Assembly: GCF_025698545.1 (NCBI RefSeq)
Contig: NC_068566.1
Location: 12,011,362 to 12,075,361, forward strand
DNA length: 64,000 nucleotides
From: Gossypium raimondii
Lineage: Eukaryota > Streptophyta > Magnoliopsida > Malvales > Malvaceae
Reading direction: 5' to 3'
The notes under the pieces: model-generated
The model's input: only the letters and a program-made list of their open reading frames with translations
Told to the model about the DNA's origin: nothing
Database searches by the model: none
Position numbers and translations under genes: made by a program
Shown: piece after piece, positions 12,589 through 26,000 of the stretch
Layout: each line of letters begins with the position of its first letter
How positions within the stretch are numbered: the first letter of the stretch is position 1

Positions 12589-13716
12589 CTAGGAAAAACT
12601 ATAATAACCAATGAAAAAGAGACAAGGTGGTTGCGAATCCCTCAAAATTTCCAAACTTGAATGTCAAAAAACATTTCTTAGAACTTCAAGGAAAGATGTC
12701 CATACAAGAGAGGGGTTTTGAACCATCAATGGTCCTTTGCAAAGAAATATAGGTGCTGGTATGGTATCATCGATGGGAATGTTTTTGCGTAGCCCCCAAA
12801 GACCCCACAGTAATCCCTATCATACAAGAGTTTTACATATCATTTAAGGATCAAGAGTTTAGGCATCCTTATTATGCCATTTGGGAAACAGACATAGTTA
12901 GGGGTAAAGAGGTGCACATCACCCCTAGAGAAATTTTTGAATTACACAATGCACCATACTATGAATCTGATTTTATTGATAACACCGATTTGACTAGTTT
13001 AAAGATATATATATATAGATAACATTGTGAATTATTTTACCGAGGGTTGGGATGGATGGAAGCACTGACCAGGTACCAATGTCCCCACCTCTTTTAATCA
13101 AGTAATTATGTTTCCTATTACAAAAATGTGGATATAATTCTTATGTACTCGGATTACACCTGCTCAAAATGTATCTAATGTTAATGCCTTCCAAGCAATT
13201 TTATTTCATGGTATTTTGTAGAAAAAAAAGATATGCGTCGGGCGATAGATCTATCACAGCATGAAAAGTCGCATAAGTGGCCAAAAGGTTGAGGTCTTTT
13301 CCTCCACCTAGTGACGGCATTTTGTAAAAAGGCTAACGTTCCAATGGATACGAATGAACAATTCATGAGGCCAACAAAGAGCTTGATCTAGGACTCAATA
13401 TATACACAATATGTCAAGCTTCAAAGAAAACAAATTAATGATTGGAACCAAAGCTGAAAGGAAAATATGGATGTCCCAACGTCACTAAAAAGATCCCGGA
13501 TATAGAATGGACGATAAGGTTTATGCAAGAGAATGGTCTAGTTAGACAAGAATTTGCAAGGCAAAATGGTATGCGAATACCAAATTTTCCACCAAACAAA
13601 TAAGACCCAATAAATTTGATTATAGATTTGAGGACCAAGAAAGTGAAGAGGATGATGGGAGTGGGGAAAATGAGGAAGACGAGGAGGAGGAAGAAGCTAC
13701 GGAGCAAGATTCCTAG
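12589..13716 (+). pseudogene. Degenerate 'plant transposon protein' ORF of an Athila-like element
   Basis: From ATG 12589 the fragments read in order: ERGFEPS (12700), a W-x-C-F-C-V-A-P-K-D-P segment followed by IIQEFY (12770-12830), VRGKEVHITPREI (12900), then a TRITPAQNVSNVNAFQAILF-like stretch (13145-13215). The order and motifs match the putative plant transposon protein domain found near the 3' end of many Athila/gypsy elements. The function is unknown in the family. An acidic Glu/Asp-rich tail (13620-13710) precedes a stop. Multiple stops (for example near 12750 and 13065) and frame changes make it non-functional. The antisense frame at 13435-13746 is a mirror of the acidic tail and was not called. 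Confidence 0.65.
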
Positions 13717-13749
13717 GAGGAGAAGATAACAACTATAAGGTGACATTTC

Positions 13750-15540
13750 AGCTGCAACAATCTACACAAAAACAACTAGTCATTTGCAGCCCAACCCGGC
13801 ATGCACATTCGTCTGGTGGAGAGGGAAAGTTATGATGGAGGGGGAAACTGACCCATTTTGACGATTAAAAACTCTTTTTAATTTTTTCTGAGGATTGTAA
13901 AATAATTAACTTTAATGATTTTTATTTCTTGTTTTAGATTAGGATTAGGAGTAATAGTATTTTATATATATATATATGTTTTTGTTCTAGATTTTTTATG
14001 TAGGAACCCTATACGAGGAGAACACTACAATTACGAGCGTAATGAATAAGGAAAAATTTACCCACCTTAAGACTATGACAATGTCACGATCAATCAGGTA
14101 ACTTCTTTCTTGTATAATTGAAGGTTGCACATTAGGGACAATTTGCCATCTAAAGTGTGGGGGGTAACATAGGAGGTTTCATTTTTATATTTTTATGCTT
14201 TTTATTTTATTGTTCTTATAAAAAAATGTGCTTGAGCTTGTAGAAATATAAGTGATTGGTTAGGAGCTTGTATATAGGTTGATTATATTTACTGTAAATT
14301 TGGCATGATAGTGAATGGTTTTAAATTTACAATCATTAGACTACTAAGTTCTATATATTACACTATAAATATGCATAAAATAATTGGATGTACCAAATGA
14401 CTAAGAGAATATAGGGAAACGAGCTTGCTAGTATAAATGATTAATGATTAGAATTATTATTGCTTGATTACTTAAATTTGTGAATATTGAGATACTTAGG
14501 GATGACCTAAGGCATTGTTTGGTATAAATCAGAGCAAAAAAGCCAACCTTGTTCATCAATCTTTAGTACGCAATTTGAGCCAAAAAATTCTTCTTCAAGA
14601 ATCTTCATACAAAACCCGAAATTGAAACACGAATTTGTACTTACCCTTTTTCTTTGGTCCCTAAATTGCACAAACTTAGATGTCGAGCAATACATATTAA
14701 GGGATAGGTAGAGACATAACCGTTGTTTTGTAAAATTATAGTGAAATAGGAAGAATTAGTGTGATATAATGATTATAGGTCTATCTAAATTGTGCAAAAC
14801 AAAAGAAAACTTCAGAAAAAGTCAAAACAAGTAGAAAGAGTACTTGAATAATGAAAAAGCATTATGAGTAAGACAAGTTGAAAAAGTCAAAAGTGACTCA
14901 ATAACAAAGTCTCAAAATTATAAAAAATCAATCATTAGTGCACAAAAAACTCGTAAGTTGATCATAGTTATTTTATCATGTTGTGGCTTCCTACATGGAG
15001 AAATAAGAAAGGTGAAATAAAGAGAAATAAGGCGGTGAGTGAAAAAGGGTTACTAAGGGGGAGAATAAGGGACAATACGATGTGCCAAACCAATTTCATG
15101 CTTGAAACTGTCTTAATGCTCCTTATTCTTCAATTTCATACCAACCTTAAGCCTCAGAACATTACAAACCGAAAATTCCTATATGACCTAGGTAAATCTA
15201 TTTGTGAATAAACATTGTATTGAGTGATTGCAATAATAACTGTTCCTATTTTGCTAGGATAACTAAATTACTTGTATGATTTCTCGATGGATCAATATAT
15301 TTGAAGACCTTTTTGCTTATATACTTTGTAATATACTGAACTTAGATGTTTGAAGTTGAGAATGGTAAATCATTTACATATCATGCCAGAATTACGTGTA
15401 TTTATGATTATCCTTAGTTACTCTGATCCAGAACTTATATTTGTATCATACTCGCTCAAGGGTCATCTTTTATATTTTTCGTTTTTATGTTTTCATGCTT
15501 GAGGACAAGCAATGAATTAAGTGTCGGGAAGTTAAGATTG
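13750..15540. other. Untranslated retroelement DNA with purine-tract signals
   Basis: No gene is supported. Two purine-rich signals stand out: AAAGTGTGGGGGGTAAC at 14152-14168, and GCTTGAGGACAAGCAATG followed by AAGTGTCGGG at 15499-15530. Both resemble the pre-LTR polypurine region of Athila/Tat elements, so the 3' end of the Athila-like relic is probably the second one. Confidence 0.5.
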
Positions 15541-17727
15541 CTTAGTTGAGTTGAATTGGTATGAATATGTTTGGTTTATTGATATGAAGGACTAAATTGA
15601 ATAGAATTAGAAATAGGGTAATTTGATGAAATTGTAAATTGTCACATGTAAAAAAATGGAAGATCCAAAAAGGCGAGTGACGCATGCATGTTAATTGTTT
15701 TGGCGCACTATGGTAGCATAATTCACTACCCTAGTGGCTTGCTACCGAGTTATAATATTGGTGCATACTAATGTTAAAGTATTCTTCCGATTGGCAGTAA
15801 CTAAGGATTTAATTACAGGTATCTTCAAGTGAAGAAAGAATACGCTAAAAAAAGAGTAAGCCTAATGAAGAGTATGCCCTAGATTTTTGGTTGAGCACGA
15901 GGATTCTACCAAGTGTATGAGAAATTTGTAGGAGACTTAACTATTTTTTAAGACCACGCCATACGAGAGTCCCCGCCAAGATATAGTATGCTCGATTTGC
16001 ATGAGCACTATTCAAGTTGGTTCTTGTAACAGGATTAGTTGGGAATCAATTGGATTGATTTGAACCTCCCCATGATTGGTCAAACAGTAACATAGATCTT
16101 CACCAAATTTTCTTTTACCTACCCTGGAGTTGGTAGGGAGAATTAGGGGACAATTTAAGTAAGCATCGTCACTTTTCAAAATCCACAAAAGGGAAACCAA
16201 AAATAAATATATTTATATAGTGAAGGGATATTCTGGTCCTTCTTTCTAACCTAAATGTTATCTTCTTATTCGTTAAGCTAGAGATAAGATTTCATTTAAT
16301 CAGTGGATGATTCAACCTTCTAATAAGTCTTATAGCTCTAGATGTTACAATTGTTGAAGAGTAAGGATGTTAAAAGATGTAAGAATACTAGGGTATGAGA
16401 GGAAGGCCTTGAATGGGGGTCATATGTGGTTGAAATATTAGTAAACTATTTGTAAATGGGTCAAGGTAAAGGTGGGTCTCTAGTGAGTCTCTGGCCTAAC
16501 TCCTGTGTGTTATTTTATGATGATTCTTTGTATGATTGATGTTCCTATAGTTTTGCTTAAGGATTTGTTGTATGTGTGTGTGTATTTTCTATGAAGCCTT
16601 GCAAATATGTAAATGAAGTGTACAATGTGCTACATGAATATGACAATATGTGGTAAGCATGCATAAGAAATTATGTGTTGGAAAGTATGATTCCGTTATG
16701 GATATGAGTGAAATCCATGTAAATATCTCAATTATGTTAAATGAATGGAGCATGAGAAAGTATGGTTGGAGAAATAGGGGGTTAGTGTGGAGCGTCGAGA
16801 AAAATCTGTGATATTATAATGGACCCCACGATGGAGCTTTGATGACTTCCAACGATACAGTAAACACGAAAAAAGGCCAGTGTCACAGATATGTGGAAAA
16901 ACCATGGCCATGGCATATTCTGGAAACGACAGATGAGCCGCATTTTTCTACTAGGTTTTTACATGTCCTGGGGCGATGATGGGCAAACCTCAAATGATGT
17001 TGAGTTTAGGCAAATCCATATTGTCAAACACAACAATTTATGTGGTGCCTTGGTGGCAAACCAAATCGAGCCTTTGTGGCGAGTTATCTAAAAGGCCTTA
17101 TGGCATATATTTTGGAAAACCTTAGTGACGAAGTTATCTAGAAAGCCTTTGCGGCTAGTTATCTGGAAAGCCTGTATGGCGAATTCTGTAATGCCTAAGT
17201 GGAGAGTTGTTAGTGTTCCTTTGTGGCGAGATCTAGGTATGGCTTTATGGAATTTTTTGAAAGAGTTCTCAAAGGTTGGCGCATATTTATCTGCCAAATT
17301 TTAAAAGGAAGCCCAAAATCCTTAAGTCGAGGAGTTCAACAACATCATTTAAAGGTACATCTATTCATAATTCAAGTTCTTGGAATTGAACCGGTGCGCT
17401 AGGAGGGACCAAACCAGGAATGCACCAAGGTGACAGTTTAAAAGGCAATATTAAGCATACAGAGGGCACTCTTGGGAATATGGTGAATAGTACTCTACGC
17501 CATGAAGAAGCCTGTTTTAACAAAGATTTAAGTTGTAATGTTTTATACTACTTTTGAGAATCAGTGTTAATTAATAAATGTTTCCTTCAAAATATTTTGA
17601 CTTAAAAAGGATATAAATAAATAAGAATTATGGTTTTCGCTAGTTGAAAATTTTTAGTTAAGTATTTAACTATTGTGGCATCCTATATTCGGGTTCAGTT
17701 AATCGGATCTAGTATGGGCGTTACAGA
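15540..17727 (+). mobile_element. Ty3/gypsy LTR, plus orientation (left border approximate)
   Basis: The stretch follows the purine tract and ends GGGCGTTACAG at about 17,727, just after the GTTAATCGGATCTAGT segment typical of the 3' end of these LTRs. An imperfect array of GGCGAGTTATCTxxAAAGCC units (about 17,050-17,250) occupies the expected position. Small ORFs across it are considered fortuitous. Confidence 0.5.
17050..17250. repeat. Imperfect tandem array inside LTR
   Basis: Five to six diverged units share the core TGGCGAGTTATCTnnAAAGCC. It sits where the other gypsy LTRs of the window have their own arrays. Confidence 0.6.
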
Positions 17728-19282
17728 AATTAACTTTGAAATTTGACTAAAATATGTTATGTGATAAATTAATGAATTGAATTATGAATTAAATTGATGA
17801 AATATGGATAGAACAAAATGATGAATTGGATAAACTGCTACCCTATTAACTGTTCGAGTAGAGTCAGATATAGTTGGCATGCCATAGAATAGATTGAGTA
17901 CAGGTTACTTCGGTTATACCAATAAGCGTTGGGCGCAAACTATTTACTTCAGACTTTCCAATGAGGCACTGGGTGCCAAATTTGGTGTGTTGGTTGGATA
18001 ATGATATATCAATATCGATAGCATGTGAAAGATCATGCAAATCAAATTTATATGTCTAGAGGACTGAACTAAAAATATAAATAATTAATTGATTTGATTT
18101 GGGATATGGTATGTTAATGTGATGTATTTATATACTAGTTAGTTGAACATGTATAGAATGAATCATATGGTATGATGGTACATTATAGCTACTTGTTTTG
18201 AATGTTATATTGATTAAGTGTTTTTAATTTACTTAACTTGTATTTTATTGCTTGGATTATAGAAATACCACTAAGCTTTATCATTAAACGTACAACTTTC
18301 TTTTTTGTGCGCAAGTTAGGTATAAAGCGAGATCTCGAGAATTAACTTCAACATCCAGTCAAGATACCAGACTGAACAATGTTTGAATAAATCTCTTTTG
18401 TCAGTTATAAGGAATGTAACTAAGTTGGGTCAAATTGGTATGAAAACCTATGTATAAATGCACTTGAAATCTAATCGTTAATGTATCAATTTTGGTTAGA
18501 TGTATATAACTTGAAATGGAGTCAAATTAGTTGGAAATGGTATGGAAGTTGCAATTATATAAGTACTTGATGGAATAGGTAATAGTGTGAATGAGTTAAA
18601 TGAAATGCATTAGGTAAAGTTTAATGATCTTAGTTTATTATAGATATGGATGTGTAAGTTTTTGAATAAATTGCTTTGGTTATTGAGTTATGAATGATAA
18701 GGCATTAGCCTAATATGTTTTAAGTTTTGGATGTGGTTAAATTGGTATTGGTTTGTTGTTTATAATAGTTGACCTTAAGGTATGGGAGTATATTGTGGTA
18801 ATAGTTGGAAAATTGCAAGTTGACAACCAAGTGAAATTGTGCAGAACTAGTATGTGACGTTGTGATGCCAAATGTATGTCATCACGATGAGAAATGACCT
18901 ATAATTTCACTGCAAGACAAGAAACCCCGTTGTCTCGATGAGGCCAAAATAATAAGTGATGTCGCAATGTCAAGTAGCCTGACATCGTGACGTGACAAAC
19001 TGTTTGGCGATGTCACGACATGGAAGGGATAACGTCATGATGCCAACCTTGTATTTTGAGTTCTTTACAAATAGGTTCTGGTTCTATCTCGGGTTAGCTT
19101 TGAGGCTTTCGTAAGCTTGTGTAAGACTCGAAAATGATTGTATATCATATCAAATGCATGTTTTGGTTGAATTTAATCATCTAATAGTATAATTTAATAT
19201 TAAATTATTGTAGTTGCTCTAAAAATGAATGTGTCATCCTGTAGCTTAGACCCGACGATTGGGTCGGGTATGGGGTGTTACA
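17728..19282 (+). mobile_element. 5'-truncated Ty3/gypsy LTR, plus orientation
   Basis: The LTR ends CCCGACGATTGGGTCGGG plus GGGGTGTTACA at 19282. Its array near 17,895-17,985 (GAGGCACTGGGTGCCAAATT) is the reverse complement of the 7.85-7.98 kb array, so both belong to one subfamily in opposite orientation. A cluster of TGTCACGACAT-type motifs lies at 18,850-19,050. The TGTAAC start is missing, so the left part is truncated. It abuts a minus-strand copia LTR fragment at 19,283. Confidence 0.6.
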
Positions 19283-19655
19283 CTCTATATCTTTGGAGTC
19301 ATCCGCTTCAATGCCCAAGACAAAACATCTCCCCAATTAGACTTGATAGATGACATGTTAGTCTTTAAACGGTTTCCTTATTTCCAGTTAGACTAAGGAC
19401 ATGTTTAGGTTCATCTACTAATATAAGTTGTCTTTTCGTATAACGATCCAACCACGTAATACCATTTAGTATTAGTTAAACATTAGCCAACTAGTAAGCT
19501 AATATTTTCTTCCATTTTACTTTGCTTGCAAAAACCATTGAGGAAAATATATAAAAGATATTAATTTAATTCATGAATAATTTTATTAATCAATCTGTAA
19601 AAAGAATTACAAGTTTACCAACGAATATACTGCACTTAGGGCACTAGATCCAACA
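19283..19655 (-). mobile_element. Ty1/copia LTR fragment, minus orientation
   Basis: On the minus strand it starts TGTTGGATCTAGTGCCCTAA at 19655, a classic copia LTR beginning, directly after the end of a copia pol fragment. It is cut at 19,282 by the end of the gypsy LTR, so only the first ~370 bases remain. Confidence 0.65.
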
Positions 19656-19806
19656 GGAATGAGATTTGCCTGATATTGACTTACCAACCCTATTGCATAA
19701 TAGATATTTGGGCATGTGCATATCATAGCATACATGATACTTCCTACTAACAAAGCGTAATGAACCTTTCTCATGTATTCTTTTTCTTCCAATGTCTTAG
19801 GCTAGT
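19656..19806 (-). pseudogene. Ty1/copia pol fragment (between reverse transcriptase and RNase H)
   Basis: The minus-strand frame reads LEEKEYMRKVHYALLVGSIM, then YAMICTCPNIYYAIGLVSQY. This is the conserved copia segment in which most elements have PYxxAVGSLMYAM and TRPDIxYAV. The Arg and Asp of TRPDI are replaced (TCPNI). Only about 48 residues survive. The frame runs on into the LTR, which supplies the artificial C-terminus. Confidence 0.8.
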
Positions 19807-20749
19807 CCTCATGAGCTTCGAGAACGAAAAAAGCTAATATGTGATTGGCTAGCACTTCAAGAGCGAGGTGTTCATTGGAATAACTCCAAATGAATTCATC
19901 TTATTTTCCTTCCTTCATTTTTTACAACATTTCTATCCTAGGTCGTGAGCTCCTCCTCCAAGGAAGCATTATTGTTGCATTGAGTATTTTGGGACACAAC
20001 TAATTGGTTGTTATTTTTAGGTGGGTCATTCAGATTGCGACATTTGTGGTCCCTACGAATCGTGGATTGAGCTTCCTCGTTTGGGAGGATGGGATTATCC
20101 CACCTAAGAACCTTTTAAGTTGTCCGCAACTCAACGATTAGTTGTTCATTTTGAGCATTTCGTTGGGCGATGAGGCACTTTTGTTCCTACTGCTCCTTGA
20201 AACGATACCCTTACTGGGAAAACTGTTTTTCCAGGTGCCACAACTTTTCTTTTGTTTCAGCATCATGGGGTTGGGACCTAAAAGGTTGTTGATAACCTTA
20301 GTGCAATACGACAATGGTAACAGTTGGTGAAGGTGGGTTGTAATAAGGCAAGCCACAACCTACTACAGGTAAAAAGATACATTCTCCGTAGGATCTTGAG
20401 AGGATGTACTAGAGGATGGTTGAGTCTCTATACCAACTAATGGGATTGAAGCTACAAGAGGAAAAGACCCTGCAGGTGAGGATGGAGTAGCTGGGTTATA
20501 GTTTAATGGGAAGTTGAATGCTTTCATAAGCTACGACAGGGGTCGCAAAAGAATGGATGCATATTGTAGGGGTTGCTTCAATGGATGAGAAGAAGCAGAG
20601 TTCTGCGTGATGTTCAAGCCAGAGGATGACCCAAGGTTGGCTAGAATGGTAACGCTAACTAGAGTAGAAGAACTTGTTGGATTGGTGGAGTTGATTGAGT
20701 TGATGGGGACATTGGTTTGAGATTGAGAAGCCTTGTTGTTCACACTCAT
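19807..20749 (-). pseudogene. Degenerate gag-like region
   Basis: From an ATG at 20749 on the minus strand there is a Ser/Thr/Asn/Gln-rich N-terminus. It is followed by proline-containing low-complexity sequence and a Lys/Glu/Gln-rich, possibly coiled-coil stretch (around 20,150-20,290, KEKLWHLEKQFSQ in a shifted frame). Stops and frame changes interrupt it. The composition and its position upstream of a pol remnant suggest a retrotransposon gag, but no zinc knuckle is visible and the family is not established. Confidence 0.35.
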
Positions 20750-22483
20750 TGCACCAATTATTAATGTGTGAGATCAACAAGGAAGATGTGCAATGAGGTA
20801 GTGGTGGAGCTAATGGAGGCTAGTTCACCCTTATTTGGGAGGAGAGCCAAACAATGTAGAGAGTATAGGCAATAGTGGTGGAGATAGTATGAAAGCAAGG
20901 TAACAGAATACTGGCTAGTATGTTAGAGATTCGATCCCCTCTTCATCATCTTGGGAGTTATTTATAGGTGAGGTCTCGTGTTAGGTGGCTAATGTGGTGG
21001 GTCCGCTATCAGGCAATCATTATAGGGTTTATGGGGAAGATGTCTGCTATGGGACATTTTTGGTCATTCTTTCTGAATCATGGTGTGGAGTGGTTGAACC
21101 CACGTAGGGTTTGGTGGCCACAAGAATCATGTTCTTAATAGGAGATCGTGTGTTTGGAGGGGCGAGTGGTGGCATCCCTCTAGGGAATTGGTGGCTAACC
21201 TCTTTGAATAACTACTCCCTATCTGGTTGAATAATGAAATCGGGAGGTGGAGCTTCTGATGATCACTTAGCTTGTATTGGGTGAAAGTCGTTTCTCTAGC
21301 AGCTTGTCATTCTACCACGTCTCGAGATAGTAGAGGTATAACAATTAGTTTCAATGATTGAAATTTCTTGTGTTTGCTACCTTCCTAATGTATCAAATTA
21401 CAATGCAAATCGTTAGTTCCTTGATCTCATGTCATCTATCTTCTTTAATGATTTCCTCCGTATGACATACACATCATAAATTAATATGAATAATCCATAT
21501 ATTTTTTGGCTTTTAACGTGAAACATTTGTTTTATACATTAGCTTAAATACCCTTAGAGATTTTACTCTAGTTTACACACTCGTTAAGATTTTTCTCTTT
21601 TACTTCTCTTTTAACATTATTTCATTAACCACCTTAAACTCATTCAGAGTACCTATTAGGCTCATATGTCAGTTTTATCTAATATCATTTTGCCACTGTT
21701 TTGTGAAGATAAAAATGGTGAAATTTTGTGAAGCATTTGGCAGCAGCTTTCAAGGCATTTTGCAACTGTTTCTAGTATGATAATTGTAGCTTCCATGAAG
21801 ATCAACAACGGCTCAACTTGATAGATTGGCAGCTAGGGAAGAGCATAAACGGAAGCAACATGGATTTTTTGAAGGATTAGAGATGGAGGGAAATCTTATT
21901 TTTATTACGAATTTGGTGATGTATAAAGGAGTCGATATGATGTTGCTTGTAGGAATCAAAATTTTGAGACTATTGTTAGTCATATGATCAGAATTTTATG
22001 GGTTAATGTTGATTTTTACTCTGTTTTGCTTAATTGGAAGACTGTTGGGGTGATTTTTGTGCGTTTGAAATTGAAGTAGTTTTGTTATGGATGGTCATAA
22101 CATCGATCAAAGGGTGGTGATGATTTGGGTGTTTTATGTCAAGTTATTGGTATGGAATTGGGAAGTTTGTTGCATTTGAGAAGCTGATAGAGGATCGTCA
22201 ATAATTTAATGAGCTTGGGGATCTAAACTCAAAGGAATTGGAGTTGAAAGAAATGTCAGACTAATCACAGGCAACGGGAATCTATATGGTGGCATTCTTA
22301 TGGTTGTGTCATAGAGTTTTCGGGAGACCAGAGTGTTCCGTGACGCCAACAATAAGGCTAATGCCAAGGCGAATGCTAAGATTTAATTAAAGTTGTTTTA
22401 TGTTTCTTGTTTTATATAGTTTACTAGTGTTTTCTTGGTTCTTTTTTGGTGTCGTGATTTTTTTATTGGTGTTTTATGTTGTT
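20750..22483. other. Unassigned intergenic or repeat DNA
   Basis: I see no protein domain or RNA gene. The part at 20,760-21,350 is GC-richer and probably the leader/LTR side of the minus-strand gag-like relic. The part at 21,700-22,390 contains short open segments (ending NNKANAKANAKI near 22,385) that I do not recognise. Confidence 0.4.
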
Positions 22484-22488
22484 GTTTT

Positions 22489-22968
22489 TGTTGAAGTTGA
22501 CCTGCATGCAGCCAAGAAGCAGAGGAGCTACTTGAGCCATACATGTTGTAGCTGAAGATGGTACTGGTTTTTTGTTTAGTTTTGTTACTTTAATTAGCAT
22601 TTTGTAACTTAGTTAGATTCAAACCAAGTTGTTAATGTACTTTTTGTAGTTTGTCAATGTTTGAGCTGATAAATCAGCTTTACAAAGTGTGCAAGTCATG
22701 TTTTATAAGTTTCAAGGTTACTTAGTGGTAGTAAGTAATGTTTAGGTGACAATTTGTTTATTTTTGACCAGTTTATGTCTGGTGTATGTAATGGCATTAT
22801 GTCATCTTTCAAAGTTAATGAAAAACATAAGAATTCTTTATCAAATTCTCTCTTTTCTTGCTTTCTTTTGTCTTTAAAGCCCGATTTTGTTTTGTTTTCC
22901 CAGCAAGTATCAAACCTTCTAACTCAAGAAACTGCTAACTTTATTCATCTCACATTCTTAGTTCCAAC
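22489..22968 (+). repeat. 5' LTR of the copia element
   Basis: It runs from TGTTGAAGTTGACC to TTCCAACA and aligns over its whole length with 28,457-28,936. Divergence is concentrated in the first 100 bases, and there is a single-base indel near the middle (GGTGACAATT versus GGTGCAATT). End position is good to about 1 bp. Confidence 0.9.
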
Positions 22969-22969
22969 A

Positions 22970-22985
22970 ATTGGTATCTAGAGCT
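22970..22985 (+). other. Primer binding site (iMet-tRNA type)
   Basis: TTGGTATCTAGAGCTC directly follows the 5' LTR. It matches the usual TGGTATCAGAGC complement of initiator methionine tRNA except for one inserted base. Confidence 0.8.
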
Positions 22986-23027
22986 CATTTTCTTAGTGGA
23001 CCTGTCATTTTTTCATTCCTTAAAACC

Positions 23028-26000
23028 ATGTCTTCATCAAGTTTCTCTCCAGCTGCACCACCAGTCTTCAATGGTGAAGGCTACCACATTTGGGTAGTAA
23101 AAATAAAGACCTACCTGCAGGCATTTGACCTATGGGAGGTTGTCAACTCGGATGTTGAACCAGCACCTCTAAAAGCAAATCCCACAGTGGCTCAGATCAG
23201 GCAGCACACAGATTAAAGAACCAAAAGACACAAGGCCATGTCATGCATCCAAAACAGTTTGTCTGATGGGATTTTCACAAGGATCATGGCTTGTGAGTCA
23301 CTAAAACAGGCATGGGATAGGCTCAAGGAGGAGTTTCAAGGGACTGAAAGAATGAGACAGCAACAACTACTGAATTTGATCAGGGACTTTGAAAATTTGA
23401 ATATGGAGGAAGATAAAACAGTGAAGCAATATTTAGACAAAATTATGGCAGTTATGAACAGCATTAGATTGCTTGGGGACCAGTTTAGTGAAGCAAGAAT
23501 TGTAGAGAAGGTTATCTCAACCTTGCCTGAAAGATATGAAGCCAAGATCTCATCCCTTGAAGACACGAGAGATCTGACTAGCATCTCTTTGACTGAGCTG
23601 ATTAATGCCCTTTATGCTCAAGAGCAAAGAAGAGCCAGCAGACAGGAGGAGCATCAAGAAGGTGCCTTCCAAGCAAATAGCAGACCTGCCTCAAGCTCTT
23701 CTGGCTACAAAGGGAAGAAGACCTAGTCAGACAAGCCTAAGAGAGATAGAGCAAGAAGAAGATATCCACCTTGCCCACATTGCAAAAGGCTCAGTCATTG
23801 GGGAGAAAATTGTTGGTTCAGGCCTGATATACAGTGAAAAGTCTGCAAAAAGATGGGTCATGTTGAGAAGGTTTGCAGAAACAAAGGCAAGCTAAAACAA
23901 AACCAGCCTCAGTAGCCTAAAGCTGAAGCTCGAGTGGAAAAAGAAGGTAGTGACCAAGAAGAGCAAGTCTTTGCAGTTTCTTGCTCAGCTGCCAAAAGGA
24001 AAGCCACAAAAGGATGGCTGATTAACAGTGGTTGCACACACCACATGACCCCCAATGCTTCTATCTTCAAGAACATTGATAGGAGCTTCAAAACTAGGGT
24101 GAAAGTTGGAAATGGAAACTTCATCAACGCAGAAGGAAAAGGAGATGTGCTAATTGACACTCCTACAGGTACCAAACTTGTGTCAGATGTCTTGTTTGTG
24201 CCTAAAATTGATAGAAATCTACTCAGTATAGCTCAGTTGCTAGAAAAAGGTTATTCAGTAATGTTCAAAGGCAAAGAATGCCTGATCAGTGATCCAAGTG
24301 GATCCAAGCTTATGTCAGTGACCATGGCTAACAGAAGCTTTGTAGTGGACTGGAACAAGAGCTCAGACAATGCCTACACAACTGTTTTAGATGAATCCAA
24401 ACTATGGCACAAGAGGCTAGGCCATGTAAACTATAAGTCACTGACTCAGCTGACCAAAGAGGACCTGGTTGAAAAATTCTCCAAATCAGTTGAGAAAGAA
24501 GATGGTTGTGAGATGTATCAGCTAGGAAAGCAAGCTAGATTGCCATTCCCTTAAAACAAGGCTTGGGGAGCTTCTGAAAGATTTCAGCTAGTTCACATTG
24601 ATATGTGTTGCCCTATGAAGACACAGTCCTTGAATGGCAGCAGGTATTTCATCCTTTTCATTGATGATTACTTGAGGTATTGCTGGATTTACTTCCTAAA
24701 GCACAAGTCAGAAGTGGCCTCAGTATTTTGGAAGTTCAAGCCTGCAGTTGAGACTGAATCATGATGCAAGATCAAGACACTAAGGTCTGATATTGGCTCA
24801 GAGTATACCTCAGCTATGTTTCAGAGTTTCTATGATGAAGAAGGCATCAAGCACCAGCTCACCAACACCTACACACCTCAGCAAAATGGTGTTAGTGAGA
24901 GAAAGAATAGAAGCTTTATGGATATAGCAAGATGTTTGTTGTTTGAGAGAAATTTGCCTAAAACCTTTTGAGCTAAAGCAGTTAACACTACTGTATATCT
25001 TCAAAACAGGTTACCAACCAAGGCATTGATTCATAAAACTCTATTAAAGGCCTAGTTTGGGTTCAAATCATCACTGGCTCACCTGAGGGTCTTTGGATGC
25101 ATATGTTATGCACATGTTCCAGCAGTAAAAATAGACAAGTTGGCCAAGAAGGCTCAACCTGGCATCCTGGTGGGCTACAGTAGTGTCAAGAAAGGGTATA
25201 GGGTCTTGGATCCTTCATCCAATAAAGTCTTTGTAAGAAAGGATGTTGTATTCGATGAGAAGTCAGGCTAGAACTGGCATAAAAATGAACCAGAGACTGC
25301 TACTGAAGACCTAGTGTCAGATCAAACTGAAGTTGATCAAAATGATCCTGAAATGGACATTTATGGTATTCTAGTAAGGGGAACCTGACCATTGACTGAA
25401 ATTTATGAAAGAGCAGTTGTTGCTACTGTTGAACCAAGTTATTTTGAAGAGGCTAAAGCTCAAAAAGGATGGAAACAAGTTATGCTCGATGAAATGAGCA
25501 TGATTGAAAAGAACCAGGCCTGGGAGCTAGTTACAAAGCTAGCCAACAGGAAGGTCATTGGAGCCAAGCATAATGCTGATAGAACTCTGAACAAGCTAAA
25601 GGCAAGGCTGGTAGTGAAGGGATTCAGTCAGAGGTATGGCATTGAATACCTTGAAACATTTGCACCAATGGTCAGGCTTGACATAATTAGGCTGCTGGTT
25701 GCCTTGGCTGCAAAAAATCAATGGAAGATACATCAACTCGATGTAAAATCTGCCTTCCTCAATGGTTTTCTTGATGAGGAGATATATGTTGAACAGCCTA
25801 AAGGTTTCAAAGTAGCTGGCAAGTAAGATAGTGGCCACAAGTTGAAGAAAGCCTTGTATGGCTTAAAACATGCATCAAGAGCCTGGTATGATAGAATCGA
25901 CAGCTGCCTAGCTAGCTTGGGGTTTGAGAGAAGCATCAGTGAGCCAACCTTGTATGTGAAGAAGGAAGGTACTAAAACACAGCTCATAGTCTCATTGTAT

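Noticed and set aside
13435..13746. 103-residue hydrophobic frame on the minus strand
   Set aside because: It is the antisense of the Glu/Asp-rich tail of the plant-transposon ORF, which always yields Leu/Phe/Ser-rich mirror frames.
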